A program made the position numbers and the translations under genes. Positions 35,163 to 46,594 of a DNA stretch of 64,000 nucleotides are shown here, one piece after another (the first letter of the stretch is position 1; the number at the start of each line of letters is the position of its first letter). Under the pieces are notes generated by a model that was given only the letters and a program-made list of their open reading frames with translations, was not told where the DNA came from and did not search any database. The DNA comes from QHXN01 sp032162705 (GTDB lineage: Bacteria; Acidobacteriota; Blastocatellia; Pyrinomonadales; Pyrinomonadaceae), in contig JAVRON010000017.1 in the NCBI GenBank assembly GCA_032162705.1, forward strand, positions 7,832 to 71,831, given 5' to 3'.

Positions 35163-36152
35163 ATGGAGATTCGACAGCTTAAGGCATTCCTGGCTATCGC
35201 CGACGCGCGCACGTTCACCGCCGCCGCGCAGCGTATCCATTACACACAGGCCGCGCTCAGCATGCAGATCAAGCAGCTTGAGAAGGAGGTCGGCGTCCCG
35301 CTCTTCATACGTATGCCGCGCCGCGTCGTCCTGACCGAGGCCGGCGAGAAATTGTTTGACCGCGCTCATCTCATCCTGCGCGAGCACGACGCGGCACTCG
35401 CGGAGTTGGCCGAGCTGGCCGGGGCCAAGCACGGCCGCCTGCGTGTCGGCAGCGCTTCGGGCATGGTGAGCGCCGACGCGCTTCCCGCCATCCTGAAGAA
35501 ATTGCGCAAGTCGCATCCGCACGTGGATGTCTCAGTCGCTTCGGGCAAGAGCGAGGAGCTGGTCAAGAAAATCCTCGCGGGCGAGACCGACATGGCCTTC
35601 GTCTCGCTGCCCGTCGAGGCGCGCAACATCGAGACGGAACTGCTCAGTCAGGATCAGCTCGTCGCCATCGCCAGCCCGCGCCACACGCTCGCGGCTCAAC
35701 GCGTCGTCAGCGCCTTCGCGCTCGCAGGCGAGAAGCTCATCCTCGGCGAGCGCGGCGGCAACACGCGCCGCCTCATCGACGAGTTCTTCTCGGAGGCGGG
35801 ACTCAAGCCGATTGTCGCGATGGAGTTGAGCCGACAGGCCGCTATCAAGAACATGGTGGCGGCGGACATGGGCGTCGGGATTGTGCCGCTCTCAGTGGCG
35901 CGTGAAGACGTGGAGCGCGGCAGGCTCGTGCGCTGGTGGATTGAGGGCGCGCGCATCAACTGGGAGATGGGCGTGGCACGCCTGAGCGGCGGATACCTCT
36001 CGCCCGTTTGCCAGAACTTCCTAGACCTCTGCCGCGAACATTTCGCGGGCGCGGAAGAGGCGACGCGGCAACGCGCAGCAAGACAGACGACGAGCCGCAA
36101 GAAGCCGGTGCGTAAGGCCGCGAGCAAGCGTGTGCGAAAATCAAAAAGATGA
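35163..36152 (+). CDS. LysR-family transcriptional regulator
   Basis: A 329-residue regulator. The winged HTH covers 1-60 (MEIRQLKAFLAIADARTFTAAAQRIHYTQAALSMQIKQLE), and the effector domain 90-295 has the usual two-lobed pattern. The last 30 residues are very basic (SRKKPVRKAASKRVRKSKR), an unusual Lys/Arg tail that may add non-specific DNA binding. The divergent arrangement with the sugar kinase suggests control of the MurNAc cluster; this is inference. Confidence 0.92.
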   Translation: MEIRQLKAFLAIADARTFTAAAQRIHYTQAALSMQIKQLEKEVGVPLFIRMPRRVVLTEAGEKLFDRAHLILREHDAALAELAELAGAKHGRLRVGSASGMVSADALPAILKKLRKSHPHVDVSVASGKSEELVKKILAGETDMAFVSLPVEARNIETELLSQDQLVAIASPRHTLAAQRVVSAFALAGEKLILGERGGNTRRLIDEFFSEAGLKPIVAMELSRQAAIKNMVAADMGVGIVPLSVAREDVERGRLVRWWIEGARINWEMGVARLSGGYLSPVCQNFLDLCREHFAGAEEATRQRAARQTTSRKKPVRKAASKRVRKSKR

Positions 36153-36187
36153 AGCAGCGACTTTGGAGCGCAGGTCGGTGTTTGATT

Positions 36188-36721
36188 TCAGGCGAGGTAT
36201 CTTTTCATCAACTCGTTCCAGCGGCCCTGCGCCTTGAGAATCAGCTCGCAGACTTCGCGTACGGCCCCGAAGCCGCCGGGAAGCTGCGTGACGTAGTGCG
36301 CTGAGGCGCGCGTGTCGGGAGTCGCGTCGGCGACCGCAACACTGAAGCCGCACCGCCGCATGAGCGGGATGTCTACCACGTCGTCGCCGACAAAGGCTAC
36401 GTGTGCGGACTCGACGCCCGCCTCCGCAAGCAGGCTGTCGAAAGCCTCAACCTTGTCGAGCGCGCCCTGGCGGACGTAAGAGATGCCGAGGTCAGCCGCA
36501 CGCATCTTGACAAGCCCTGAAGTTCGCCCCGAAATTATGCCTGAGCGCAGACCCGCACGATGTAGCAGCACGAGGCCGTGCCCGTCGCGCGTATGAAAGC
36601 TCTTCAACTCGTCGCCGCCCTCGACCGGCGTAATGCGCCCGTCCGTCAGCACCCCGTCGCAATCCAACAGCAACAGTTGCACGCTCGCCGCTCGCCGCTC
36701 GACTTCCTCTCGCTCTTCCAT
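36188..36721 (-). CDS. kdsC: 3-deoxy-D-manno-octulosonate 8-phosphate phosphatase
   Basis: The likely product starts at the ATG at 36721 and has 177 residues, the KdsC norm; the longer open frame runs through a repeat. The HAD motifs are LLLLDCDGVLTDG, a SGRTSGLVKMRA motif II/Lys region, and FVGDDVVDIPLM. It removes phosphate from Kdo-8-P in LPS core synthesis. kdsA and kdsB lie upstream on the same strand. Confidence 0.93.
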   Translation of the reverse strand: MEEREEVERRAASVQLLLLDCDGVLTDGRITPVEGGDELKSFHTRDGHGLVLLHRAGLRSGIISGRTSGLVKMRAADLGISYVRQGALDKVEAFDSLLAEAGVESAHVAFVGDDVVDIPLMRRCGFSVAVADATPDTRASAHYVTQLPGGFGAVREVCELILKAQGRWNELMKRYLA

Positions 36722-36730
36722 GTTTTTAAA

Positions 36731-36794
36731 AGTCTGGAGTCTGAAGTCAAAGACAAAGCACGCAAGTGTCGTGTCTTGACTCCAGACTCCAGAC
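36731..36794. repeat. Inverted heptad repeat (GTCTGGA units)
   Basis: The left arm (36731-36748) reads AGTCTGG AGTCTGA AGTC. The right arm (36778-36794) is its near-perfect reverse complement, GACTCCA GACTCCA GAC. The array fills the 82-bp gap between the M1-like gene stop and kdsC. Confidence 0.9.
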
Positions 36795-36803
36795 CGTACA
36801 AGT

Positions 36804-39116
36804 TTATCTGACTTCAAAAATCGGAATCTCCGAAAGCTTCCAGCCCGTCGGCGTGCGTGCGAAGACGTAGACGGCGGGGCCTCCCTGTTCGTGCCCGAGC
36901 GTGCGCGCCGTGAGCACCACATCGGCGGCGATGCGGTTCGGGTCGAGCTGTTCGGTACGGACGACGCGCGTCTGCCAGATTTCAGGCTGAGTGCCGACGA
37001 TGCCCTTCGAGAATCCTGCCAGCTCGCCGCCGGCAATCAGCGCCTCGATCTCCGCCTTGTGCCCCGTGCGGATTGCTGCGTCGAGGTTCGCGACCGCGGT
37101 CTTGATCTGCTCGTCCACGACCGGGGCCACGCTCCCGGCAGCGGCCTCGGCCCTGATGCGTGCGGCGCGCGCCGCGAGCGTCGATGCGTACTCGGCTTCG
37201 GCGCGCGCGGCGGTGTCGAAGAGCTTTGCGGCGTCGGACGCGCGGTTGCGCCGCAAGGCGACTTCGCCCAGACCGATGTCGGCCCATGCGAGCGTTGAAG
37301 GCAGCGGCAGCGGCGTGTCCAGTGCGGCGCGGAATTCTCGCTCCGCCTCGTCGAGCTTGCCCTGTTCTAAGAGAGCGCGTGCGAGTACGACCCGCGCCTC
37401 TTCGCTCGAAGGCACGCGCGCCAGGACTTCGCGTGCAAGCGTCTCTGCGCGCGGCGGCTGCTGTGTGAGCTGTATGCGCGCCTGCTCGATTGATTCGTTG
37501 AGTCCGGGCCCCTGCGGCACTACGTCGTTGGCGTAGTTCGTCTGCGGGAAAAGTTTTTCGGGATCGACTTCGACGCGAACAATCTTCGCGGTCGTCTTGA
37601 ACTGCGCCTCGCCGAAGTCCTTCGCGGGCACACGCGCGGTCGTCGTCAAGCGCTCGCCGCGGTCGGTCAAAGCCTGTACGTTCACCTCAACGTCGAAAGA
37701 GCCTGTGTTGCGTAGGTTCGAGACCCACGCGCCCGCGCGCTCGACGGGCAGCCCGACCAGCAAGTCCGTGTCGGTCGGCAAGTCGAAGAGCGAAGACATA
37801 AGCCCGTTCACGCGGTCGCCACCCGCCTCACTCAAACGCGCGCGCAGAGATGCGAGCGAGACGGCGCGACCGCCCGTCTGCGAGAGTTGTCCACGCAGCA
37901 CGCCATTGAAGGCTTCGCGGCCCACGGCGTTCGACAGGATGCGCCAGACGAGCGCGCCCTTGTTCATCGCCGAGTTGAAGTATGTTTCGTAGGAGGGCGT
38001 GAGCTTCGAGAGCGGCGCGTCGCGCTCGGCGACTGAAGCGTAGAGCAGAGCCATCCTCATCCACTCTGCGTCAGCCACGGTTTTGCCGAACTGCTTTTCC
38101 AGAAAGAGCGCGGCCAAGTATCTCGGAAGCCCTTCGCGCAAAGTGCCCGCGCCCTCGCCTTCGATGGGGGCTGCGCCGCCGACCCACAGACGCGCGACCG
38201 CGTCGGCGGCCTGCATCGCTGTGACCGAGTCGAGCTTCTGCCGACGAAAGACAGCGTGGTTGAGCAGAAGCGTCCCGCCCATCTCGAAGCCCGCCCCGCG
38301 CCCGACGCCGACGAGCCTGATGGGCGCGTCCGGCGCGGGGCCCAGCAGAGAGGCGTAGAACGTCCTTGCGGCTCCGGCCAGCGCAACCAGTGCTTCGGCC
38401 TCGTGCCTCTCATCAGCACTCGCGCCCGCGTGGATCATGGCGCTCACTCCACGCGCCTCGCCCGCGCCCTCGACCGTCTCCCAATGTCCGGTGATGAAGA
38501 AGGGTTGTGCATTAAGCGGCTCGTCGAAACTGTTGGCCTTGACCTTGCCGGAAGACACGACCGAGTCGCCGCCGGGGATTCCGTTTAGAGTGAGTCTCAA
38601 CGGGGCGAAGTCCGCGCCGCGCGGGGCGATGAGCGTATTCGGCGTCGGATACCAGTAGGAGAGCGGGAGGAACTGCAAGCCCGTTGGAGAGATGGCCGCG
38701 AGTCCGGAGTTATCATTGATGGGCAGGCTATAGTCGAAGGTTGCCGTGACGGTTCCGCCCGGAGGGACGGCTGCGGGCAGTGTGAGCTGTGCCGTCTGCA
38801 ACTGCGCGCGCGCGTCCTTGCCAAGCGTGAAGCGCGCCGTTTCGCCGCCGACGTTTGCCGACTCGATCTTCGCAGCCGAATTCAAGCGGACGGTCAGCGT
38901 GCGTCCTGCCGCGCCCCCGACGTTGCGTGCCGTGATGGTGGCGCGTACGCCGATTGCGCGCTCAGTGCCTGATGCTCCGGCGGCGTTCACGCTCACGTCG
39001 AACATCGAGACCTGCCACGCGGGCCCGCTCTCGGCGGACTGTCGTGCGGGCGCGACCGTTTGAAGGGCGAGGATTGAAACGAAGAGAAAAAGTTTGATTG
39101 TGAATGGTTTGTTCAT
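36804..39116 (-). CDS. Exported M1-peptidase-like protein without the zinc motif, with TPR region
   Basis: The 770-residue protein has a signal peptide (1-25). A beta-rich N-terminal domain (30-240) resembles the saddle domain of M1 aminopeptidases, with a YWYPTPNTL segment. The following domain (240-470) matches M1 catalytic layout, but where HExxHxW is expected only AVARLWVGG is seen, and no other HExxH is present. Helical repeats with TPR character follow (about 520-690), then a short C-terminal domain. It is probably a non-catalytic binding protein in the periplasm or outer membrane. Confidence 0.75.
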   Translation of the reverse strand: MNKPFTIKLFLFVSILALQTVAPARQSAESGPAWQVSMFDVSVNAAGASGTERAIGVRATITARNVGGAAGRTLTVRLNSAAKIESANVGGETARFTLGKDARAQLQTAQLTLPAAVPPGGTVTATFDYSLPINDNSGLAAISPTGLQFLPLSYWYPTPNTLIAPRGADFAPLRLTLNGIPGGDSVVSSGKVKANSFDEPLNAQPFFITGHWETVEGAGEARGVSAMIHAGASADERHEAEALVALAGAARTFYASLLGPAPDAPIRLVGVGRGAGFEMGGTLLLNHAVFRRQKLDSVTAMQAADAVARLWVGGAAPIEGEGAGTLREGLPRYLAALFLEKQFGKTVADAEWMRMALLYASVAERDAPLSKLTPSYETYFNSAMNKGALVWRILSNAVGREAFNGVLRGQLSQTGGRAVSLASLRARLSEAGGDRVNGLMSSLFDLPTDTDLLVGLPVERAGAWVSNLRNTGSFDVEVNVQALTDRGERLTTTARVPAKDFGEAQFKTTAKIVRVEVDPEKLFPQTNYANDVVPQGPGLNESIEQARIQLTQQPPRAETLAREVLARVPSSEEARVVLARALLEQGKLDEAEREFRAALDTPLPLPSTLAWADIGLGEVALRRNRASDAAKLFDTAARAEAEYASTLAARAARIRAEAAAGSVAPVVDEQIKTAVANLDAAIRTGHKAEIEALIAGGELAGFSKGIVGTQPEIWQTRVVRTEQLDPNRIAADVVLTARTLGHEQGGPAVYVFARTPTGWKLSEIPIFEVR

Positions 39117-39145
39117 ACTCGAAACGCGCCGCCGCGCCGTGGCGA

Positions 39146-39820
39146 CTAATTTGATTTCAGGCTCTTACCGAGCCAGCCGAAGGGCTTGTCTATCTGGAAG
39201 TAAAATACGAGCTGCGTTTTCGTCGATGGGTCTATGACCGTCATCCTGTCATAGCTGTGCCCGCCGCCGGTCGTGAGTCCCTGCACCATCGTGCGCAGGC
39301 CCAGAAAGTTCAGCAACGCATATTCCTCGTCAGTCGAGATGACGACGAAAGCCTGCTCCATGCTTTTGCCGTCGCCCTTGCCGCGGATTGAATCAACAAG
39401 CCCGGTGAGGACGAACTTGTGGAAGTCGGCCTTCTCAGCGTTCCCCTTCTCGCGTTGGGCGACATACGCGCCGTAGTGTGCGTTGAGGTCAACGTAGTTC
39501 TTCTCCAGCATCTTCTCGGAATGCTTCAAAACCTCGTCCCACTTTTTATTACTCAAGGCGGCGAACATCGCCTGCCGTTCGGCGCGGTCGTTGCCGTATG
39601 GGTTGTAGTCCTTCGTCTCGGTATAGGTCATGCGAAGCTCGCGGAAGTCCACCGTCCGGTCACCCTTCTTAAGCTTGTCCAGAAGCTCGACGTACTTGTC
39701 CGCGCCCGTCTTCGCCTGCGCCTTCGCGTCGGCGGCCCCGGCGGGCGACTGTGAGACGAAAGCACGCGCGGGCGACGCGACGAGCAGAAGGGCGAGAAGA
39801 GGCAGGATTATTCGCAGCAT
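39146..39820 (-). CDS. DUF4919 exported protein
   Basis: A 224-residue protein with a signal peptide (1-20). DUF4919 features are DFRELRMTYTETKDYNPYG, a helical middle (AALSNKKWDEVLKHSEKML), and AFVVISTDEEYALLNFLGL followed by a terminal YFQIDKPFGWLGKSL. The family function is unknown. It is 30 bp downstream of the kdsA stop region and 30 bp upstream of the M1-like gene, same strand. Confidence 0.85.
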   Translation of the reverse strand: MLRIILPLLALLLVASPARAFVSQSPAGAADAKAQAKTGADKYVELLDKLKKGDRTVDFRELRMTYTETKDYNPYGNDRAERQAMFAALSNKKWDEVLKHSEKMLEKNYVDLNAHYGAYVAQREKGNAEKADFHKFVLTGLVDSIRGKGDGKSMEQAFVVISTDEEYALLNFLGLRTMVQGLTTGGGHSYDRMTVIDPSTKTQLVFYFQIDKPFGWLGKSLKSN

Positions 39821-39857
39821 GATTCTTTTTTCCCTTTAGCGGTGGCGGCGCGCAGTC

Positions 39858-40750
39858 TCAAGCTTCGACGTGCGCGCCGCGCCTGACCAGTTCATGCAGG
39901 TCTCTGAGCGTGGCGAGCAGTGCCGACATGCGCGAGAGCGGCAGCGCGTTGGGCCCATCAGAGAGGGCGCGCTCCGGTGCTTCGTGGACTTCCATAAAGA
40001 CCGCGTCAACGCCGCAGGCGACTCCGGCACGTGCGAGCGGTTCGATGTACTCCGGCTGTCCGCCCGTTGCACTACCCAAGCCGCCGGGTAGTTGCAGGCT
40101 GTGCGTCACGTCGAAGACGACGGGCGCGCCGAAACTCCTCATGATTGGAAACGAACGCATGTCAACGACGAGGTTGTTATAGCCGAACGTGACGCCGCGC
40201 TCTGTGAGCAGGAGCTTGCTGCATCCCGCGCCACGCGCCTTCTCCACGATGTTGCGCGCATCCCGCGGCGCGAGAAACTGCCCCTTCTTGACGTTGACGG
40301 CGCGGCCCGTCTCGCAGGCGGCGACGATCAGGTCGGTCTGGCGACAGAGGAAGGCGGGGATTTGCAGAACGTCCGCCACGCGCGCCGCCGCTTCGACCTG
40401 CGAGATGTCGTGTATGTCCGTGAGCACGGGCAGCCCCGTCTCTTCTTTGACGGCGCGCAGCGCTTCTAGTCCATCCGCCATTCCGGGGCCCCGGTAAGAA
40501 GCATTCGAGGAGCGATTGGCCTTGTCATACGAAGCCTTGAAGACATAGTCAAGCCCTGCATCGCGTGCGCGCTTCTGACATTCACGAGCCAACATCAACA
40601 CGTGCTCACGCGACTCGACCACGCACGGGCCCGCGATGAGCGTCAGACGGCCGTCGCCGAAGGTCGCGTCGCCGACCTTAAAAGATTCGACCTCCCCGAA
40701 AGGTTTGACCTCCCCGAAAGGTTCCAACTCCTGTTGCTTCGGATTCTCGC

Positions 40751-40754
<4 letters not shown>
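39858..40754 (-). CDS. kdsA: 2-dehydro-3-deoxyphosphooctonate aldolase (Kdo-8-P synthase)
   Basis: The 298-residue TIM-barrel enzyme condenses PEP and arabinose-5-phosphate to Kdo-8-P. Signatures are LIAGPCVVES, FKASYDKANRSS, KKGQFLAPRD, LTERGVTFGYNNLVVDMRS and MEVHEAPERALSDGPNAL. It starts with GTG at 40754, overlapping the kinase stop as GTGA. The first 27 residues are an extra charged leader with a hexapeptide repeat (EPFGEV, KPFGEV), coded by 18-bp repeats. Confidence 0.95.
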
Positions 40755-43117
<2,363 letters not shown>

Positions 43118-43130
43118 GGGTTGTTGTATG

Positions 43131-43252
43131 GGAAATAGTAAATGGTAAATGGTGAGCCGTGAATCATGTCGGGCCACGCGCGGGACGGGCGCTCAAATCG
43201 CACTCGTCACGTTGGCTTCTCAATTCACGATTTACCATTCACCATTCACGCC
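43131..43252. repeat. Inverted heptad repeat (GTAAATG / GTGAATG units)
   Basis: Left arm 43131-43165 contains GTAAATG twice and then GTGAGCC GTGAATC. Right arm 43222-43252 has the complementary TTTACCA TTCACCA TTCACG. The 56-bp spacer is GC-rich unique sequence. The right arm ends one base from the stop of the small gene at 43254. Confidence 0.88.
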
Positions 43253-43253
43253 T

Positions 43254-43427
43254 CTATTCGGTGTTCGGGTTAATCTCTTCTTTGACCTCTGTTGTCTCGT
43301 CCCTCTCGACGCCCGGCATGGGAGAGCCTTCCGGTGGCTCGCCGTGAATCTTGGTGTTCGGACTCTGGACTTCGGCGGGCGCATCGTGCTCGCCCGTCAT
43401 CGTTCCCGATCCTAAATCTTCGCTCAT
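43254..43427 (-). CDS. Small acidic protein, 57 residues
   Basis: A short frame begins with ATG at 43427, preceded by a near-ideal ribosome site AAGGAGG with 8 bp spacing (43436-43442 region). It encodes a hydrophilic, acidic, Pro-rich peptide, starting MSEDLGSGTM and ending EEINPNTE, with no membrane segment. It lies 27 bp downstream of pyrG on the same strand. The strong ribosome site and operon position support a real gene. I do not recognise a family. Confidence 0.65.
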   Translation of the reverse strand: MSEDLGSGTMTGEHDAPAEVQSPNTKIHGEPPEGSPMPGVERDETTEVKEEINPNTE

Positions 43428-43454
43428 AAAATAAGCCTCCTTGTATCCATCACA

Positions 43455-45164
43455 TCAATCGTCACCGGCCAGCACTTGCGCGCGCTCGTGCGCGGGCGTC
43501 TCACCCACCGCAGCCTCTTCGACCGTCGCCTCGTCGCGCATGCGGTTACGGTACGCCGCCTGTACGAAAGACGCAAACAGCGGGTGCGGTGAGAGCGGCT
43601 TCGACTTGTACTCGGGGTGGAACTGGCACCCGAGGAACCACGGATGCAGGTCGCGGGGCAGCTCGACCATCTCGACAAAGCGCCCATCTTCGGAGATGCC
43701 GCTGAAGACGAGTCCCGCGCTTTCGAGCTGTTCACGGAACTCCGGGTTGAACTCATAGCGATGCCGGTGGCGCTCGCTCATTTCATCGCGGTTGCCGTAG
43801 ACGGCACGCGCCAGACTGTCTTCGGCCAGCCTGCACGTCCATGCGCCGAGCCGCATCGTCCCGCCCAAGTCCTCTACGCCTTTCAGGTCGCGCAGCTTGA
43901 AGATAACGGCGTGAGGCGTGTCGGCGTCGAACTCGGTCGAGTCGGCCCCTGTCAGCCCGCAGACCGCACGCGAGTATTCGATGACGGCGGTCTGCATCCC
44001 GAGGCAGATGCCGAAGTAGGGCGTGCGCGTCCGGCGTGCGTACGAGATGGCGCGAATCATTCCGGCCACGCCGCGCTTGCCAAAGCCGCCGGGCACGAGG
44101 ATGGCGTCGAAGTCGCGCAGGCGCTCCTCGTCCGACTCGTCCTTTAAGTTCTCGGATTCGACCCAGCGCACGTCTACGCGCAGGTTGTTCGCCACACCGC
44201 CGTGCGTGAGAGCTTCGCGCAGAGACTTGTAGGAGTCTTCCAGCTCGACGTATTTGCCGACGATGCCGATGGTCACGCTTCCCGCTGAAGGGTCTCGGAC
44301 GGTTGCGACCAGCTCGCGCCATCTCGTCAAGTCGGCGTTCGGCGCGCGGTCTTGCAGGCCGAGCGCCGCGACGATCTGGTCGTCAAGCCCCTGCTCGTGG
44401 AAGGCGAGCGGCACGGCGTAGATCGTATCAACGTCCTCCGCGGCGATAACGGCCTGCTCCTTGACGTTGCAGAAGAGAGCGATCTTCGAGCGCAGGTCGC
44501 GAGAGAGCGGTCTCTCCGAGCGGCACAGGAGAAGGTCAACGGCGATGCCAATCTGGCGCAGGTCGCGCACGGAGTGCTGCGTCGGCTTGGTTTTGAGTTC
44601 GCCCGCGGCGGCGATGAAGGGGACGAGCGTGAGGTGGATGAAGACCGCGCCGTTCTGGCCGTTCTGTCTCTCTTCGTTCCCCATCTGGCGAATGGCTTCG
44701 AGGAACGGAAGGCTTTCGATGTCGCCGACCGTCCCACCGATCTCGACGATGACCACGTCGGTTGAATCCTTCTCGGCGACGGCGCGCACCGCACGCTTGA
44801 TCTCGTCGGTGATGTGCGGGATGACCTGTATGGTCTTGCCGAGATAGTCGCCGCGCCGCTCCTTTTCGATGACGGAGAGATAGATTCGGCCCGTCGTCCA
44901 GTTGTTCGAGCGGGAGAGTCGCGCGTGCGTGAAGCGCTCGTAGTGGCCGAGGTCGAGGTCGGTTTCGGCTCCGTCATCGGTGACGAAGACCTCGCCATGC
45001 TGGAAGGGTGACATCGTGCCGGGATCGACGTTGATGTACGGGTCGAGCTTGATGCAGGTGACGCTTAAGCCCCGCGCTTCGAGCAGGCAGCCGATGGAAG
45101 AGGCGGCTAAGCCCTTCCCCAAACTCGAAACCACACCGCCCGTCACGAAAATGTATTTAGGCAT
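43455..45164 (-). CDS. pyrG: CTP synthase
   Basis: This 569-residue enzyme makes CTP from UTP, ATP and glutamine. The N-terminal synthase domain begins KYIFVTGGVVSSLGKG and contains DPYINVDPGTMSPFQHGEV. The C-terminal class I glutaminase shows GGFGKRG, the Cys nucleophile in YFGICLGMQ and the His-Glu pair in QFHPEYKS. The C-terminus carries about 25 extra residues. In this cluster its product feeds CMP-Kdo formation by KdsB. It overlaps the upstream membrane protein gene by 8 bp. Confidence 0.97.
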   Translation of the reverse strand: MPKYIFVTGGVVSSLGKGLAASSIGCLLEARGLSVTCIKLDPYINVDPGTMSPFQHGEVFVTDDGAETDLDLGHYERFTHARLSRSNNWTTGRIYLSVIEKERRGDYLGKTIQVIPHITDEIKRAVRAVAEKDSTDVVIVEIGGTVGDIESLPFLEAIRQMGNEERQNGQNGAVFIHLTLVPFIAAAGELKTKPTQHSVRDLRQIGIAVDLLLCRSERPLSRDLRSKIALFCNVKEQAVIAAEDVDTIYAVPLAFHEQGLDDQIVAALGLQDRAPNADLTRWRELVATVRDPSAGSVTIGIVGKYVELEDSYKSLREALTHGGVANNLRVDVRWVESENLKDESDEERLRDFDAILVPGGFGKRGVAGMIRAISYARRTRTPYFGICLGMQTAVIEYSRAVCGLTGADSTEFDADTPHAVIFKLRDLKGVEDLGGTMRLGAWTCRLAEDSLARAVYGNRDEMSERHRHRYEFNPEFREQLESAGLVFSGISEDGRFVEMVELPRDLHPWFLGCQFHPEYKSKPLSPHPLFASFVQAAYRNRMRDEATVEEAAVGETPAHERAQVLAGDD

Positions 45165-45591
45165 CTTTCCCCTCTTCCGATTTGTTAATGCCCACTTCGT
45201 CCAGCTTTCCCCGCTTACGAAGACGCTCTCTTACTGACTCCAAAGTTTCCCTCGGCTCGTCAGCACGTTCTCGCGCGAGTTTGTTATCCTGACCGTCCTC
45301 GGTCATCGGCTCCGGCTCGTCGCCCTCGCCATTCTTCTCTTCGTCGTTGTAGAAGCCCGCCTTCAAATCCTTCTGCACCTCGATGGCTTCGACGGCCTTC
45401 GGGTTGACGAACTTTTGCAGCGCGATCATCCCCGCAAACGCGCCCGTGCTCATCCAGCCGCGCCCATCCGCCACGCGCTGCTCATACTCCTCTCTGCTCA
45501 AAGGCTTCCGCGGCTTGCCCAACTGCGACAGCCCCAACAGCGCCCCCGCAAGGACGAGCACGAAGAGTCCGAGTCCGATCCAGTCGCTCAT
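45157..45591 (-). CDS. Small single-pass membrane protein with acidic tail
   Basis: About 144 residues from the ATG at 45591 (GGAAG 5 bp upstream); a TTG at 45606 is also possible. Residues 6-24 are hydrophobic (LGLFVLVLAGALLGLS). A basic loop, an amphipathic segment and a long acidic, probably disordered tail (85-144) follow. It lies between kdsB and pyrG with 8-12 bp spacing, so is co-expressed. No family recognised. Confidence 0.65.
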   Translation of the reverse strand: MSDWIGLGLFVLVLAGALLGLSQLGKPRKPLSREEYEQRVADGRGWMSTGAFAGMIALQKFVNPKAVEAIEVQKDLKAGFYNDEEKNGEGDEPEPMTEDGQDNKLARERADEPRETLESVRERLRKRGKLDEVGINKSEEGKDA

Positions 45592-45602
45592 AAACTTCCG
45601 AC

Positions 45603-46412
45603 TCAACTCCGAACTTCACCCATCAACGCGCGCACGCGCCGCAGGTCGTCTTCCGTATCAACGCCGATTGACGCCGAGGCGGCCTCGACCACTCGAATCC
45701 GGTGGCCGCGTTCGAGCACGCGGAGTTGTTCGAGCGATTCGGCGCGCTCTAAAGCGGTCTGCGGCCAACGCGCGTATTCTAACAAAAAGGCGCGGCGGTA
45801 AACATAAAGCCCCGTGTGCTTGCGGAACGTGTCGAGCAGCGCGGGCTGCTGTTCGAGCGCAGCGGCGAGCGAGCCATAGCGCCGCACGGCTTCGCGCGGG
45901 AAAGGCACGGGCGAGCGCGAGAAGTAGAGCGCGTGGCCTCGCTCGTCTGAGACGACTTTGACCACGTCGCTTCCGAGAACGTCCGCCGCCGTTTCGACGC
46001 GCTCGCACGTCGTCGCAACGGAAGCGCCCTCGTCCCCGAGCAGCGCCGCGACGGCGCGCTCAATCGTCTCGGGCGAAATCAGCGGCTCGTCGCCCTGCAC
46101 GTTGACGACGATGTCGGCCTCGATCTGCTCCGCGGCCTCGGCCAGACGGTCGCTACCCGATGCGTGCTCGTGGCTCGTCATCAGCGCTTCGTACCCCGCG
46201 GCCCTGACTGCATCGAAAACCCTTTCGTCGTCGGTGGCGACGACCGCACGAGAGACTGACGGGGCGGCCAGCGCACGCTCGACGACGTGGACGACCATCG
46301 GCCTTCCAAGTATCTCCAGCAGCGGTTTTCCGTGCAGACGGCTCGAAGCGAAGCGTGCGGGGATGATTGCGACGACCGTGGGATTCGTCAGAGGTGAGTC
46401 CGTGTGGTTCAC
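45603..46412 (-). CDS. kdsB: CMP-Kdo synthetase (3-deoxy-manno-octulosonate cytidylyltransferase)
   Basis: The frame opens at 46475 but the first 21 codons are heptad-repeat DNA. A GTG at 46412 gives 269 residues, near family size. Signatures are VAIIPARFASSRLHGKPL, VATDDERV, DIVVNVQGDEPLISP and YFSRSPVPFPRE. It joins Kdo to CMP before transfer to lipid A. It heads the minus-strand kds/pyrG cluster. Confidence 0.94.
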   Translation of the reverse strand: MNHTDSPLTNPTVVAIIPARFASSRLHGKPLLEILGRPMVVHVVERALAAPSVSRAVVATDDERVFDAVRAAGYEALMTSHEHASGSDRLAEAAEQIEADIVVNVQGDEPLISPETIERAVAALLGDEGASVATTCERVETAADVLGSDVVKVVSDERGHALYFSRSPVPFPREAVRRYGSLAAALEQQPALLDTFRKHTGLYVYRRAFLLEYARWPQTALERAESLEQLRVLERGHRIRVVEAASASIGVDTEDDLRRVRALMGEVRS

Positions 46413-46433
46413 GGGATTACAAAATACCTTAAG

Positions 46434-46565
46434 AAGTGATGAGTGACAAGTAATAAGTGATAAGAGCATTTTCACCCCGGCTTGAAAGCTCAGCCAACTC
46501 TCCCGTCTCGTGCCTACAACCCCCCGCCTTTCTTCTTAGCACTCATCACTTGTCACTCATCACTT
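46434..46565. repeat. Inverted heptad repeat (AGTGATA/AGTGATG units), copy 1
   Basis: Left arm 46434-46465 reads AGTGATG AGTGACA AGTAATA AGTGATA. Right arm 46541-46565 reads ACTCATC ACTTGTC ACTCATC ACTT. A 75-bp spacer separates them. It occupies the divergent gap between kdsB and mccA. Confidence 0.88.
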
Positions 46566-46594
46566 TACTGGGCTACCATGCGAGCATCCGTTCC

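Noticed and set aside
43149..43415. Plus-strand 88-codon frame downstream of pyrG
   Set aside because: It begins in repeat DNA and is antisense to the 57-codon gene that has a strong ribosome site.
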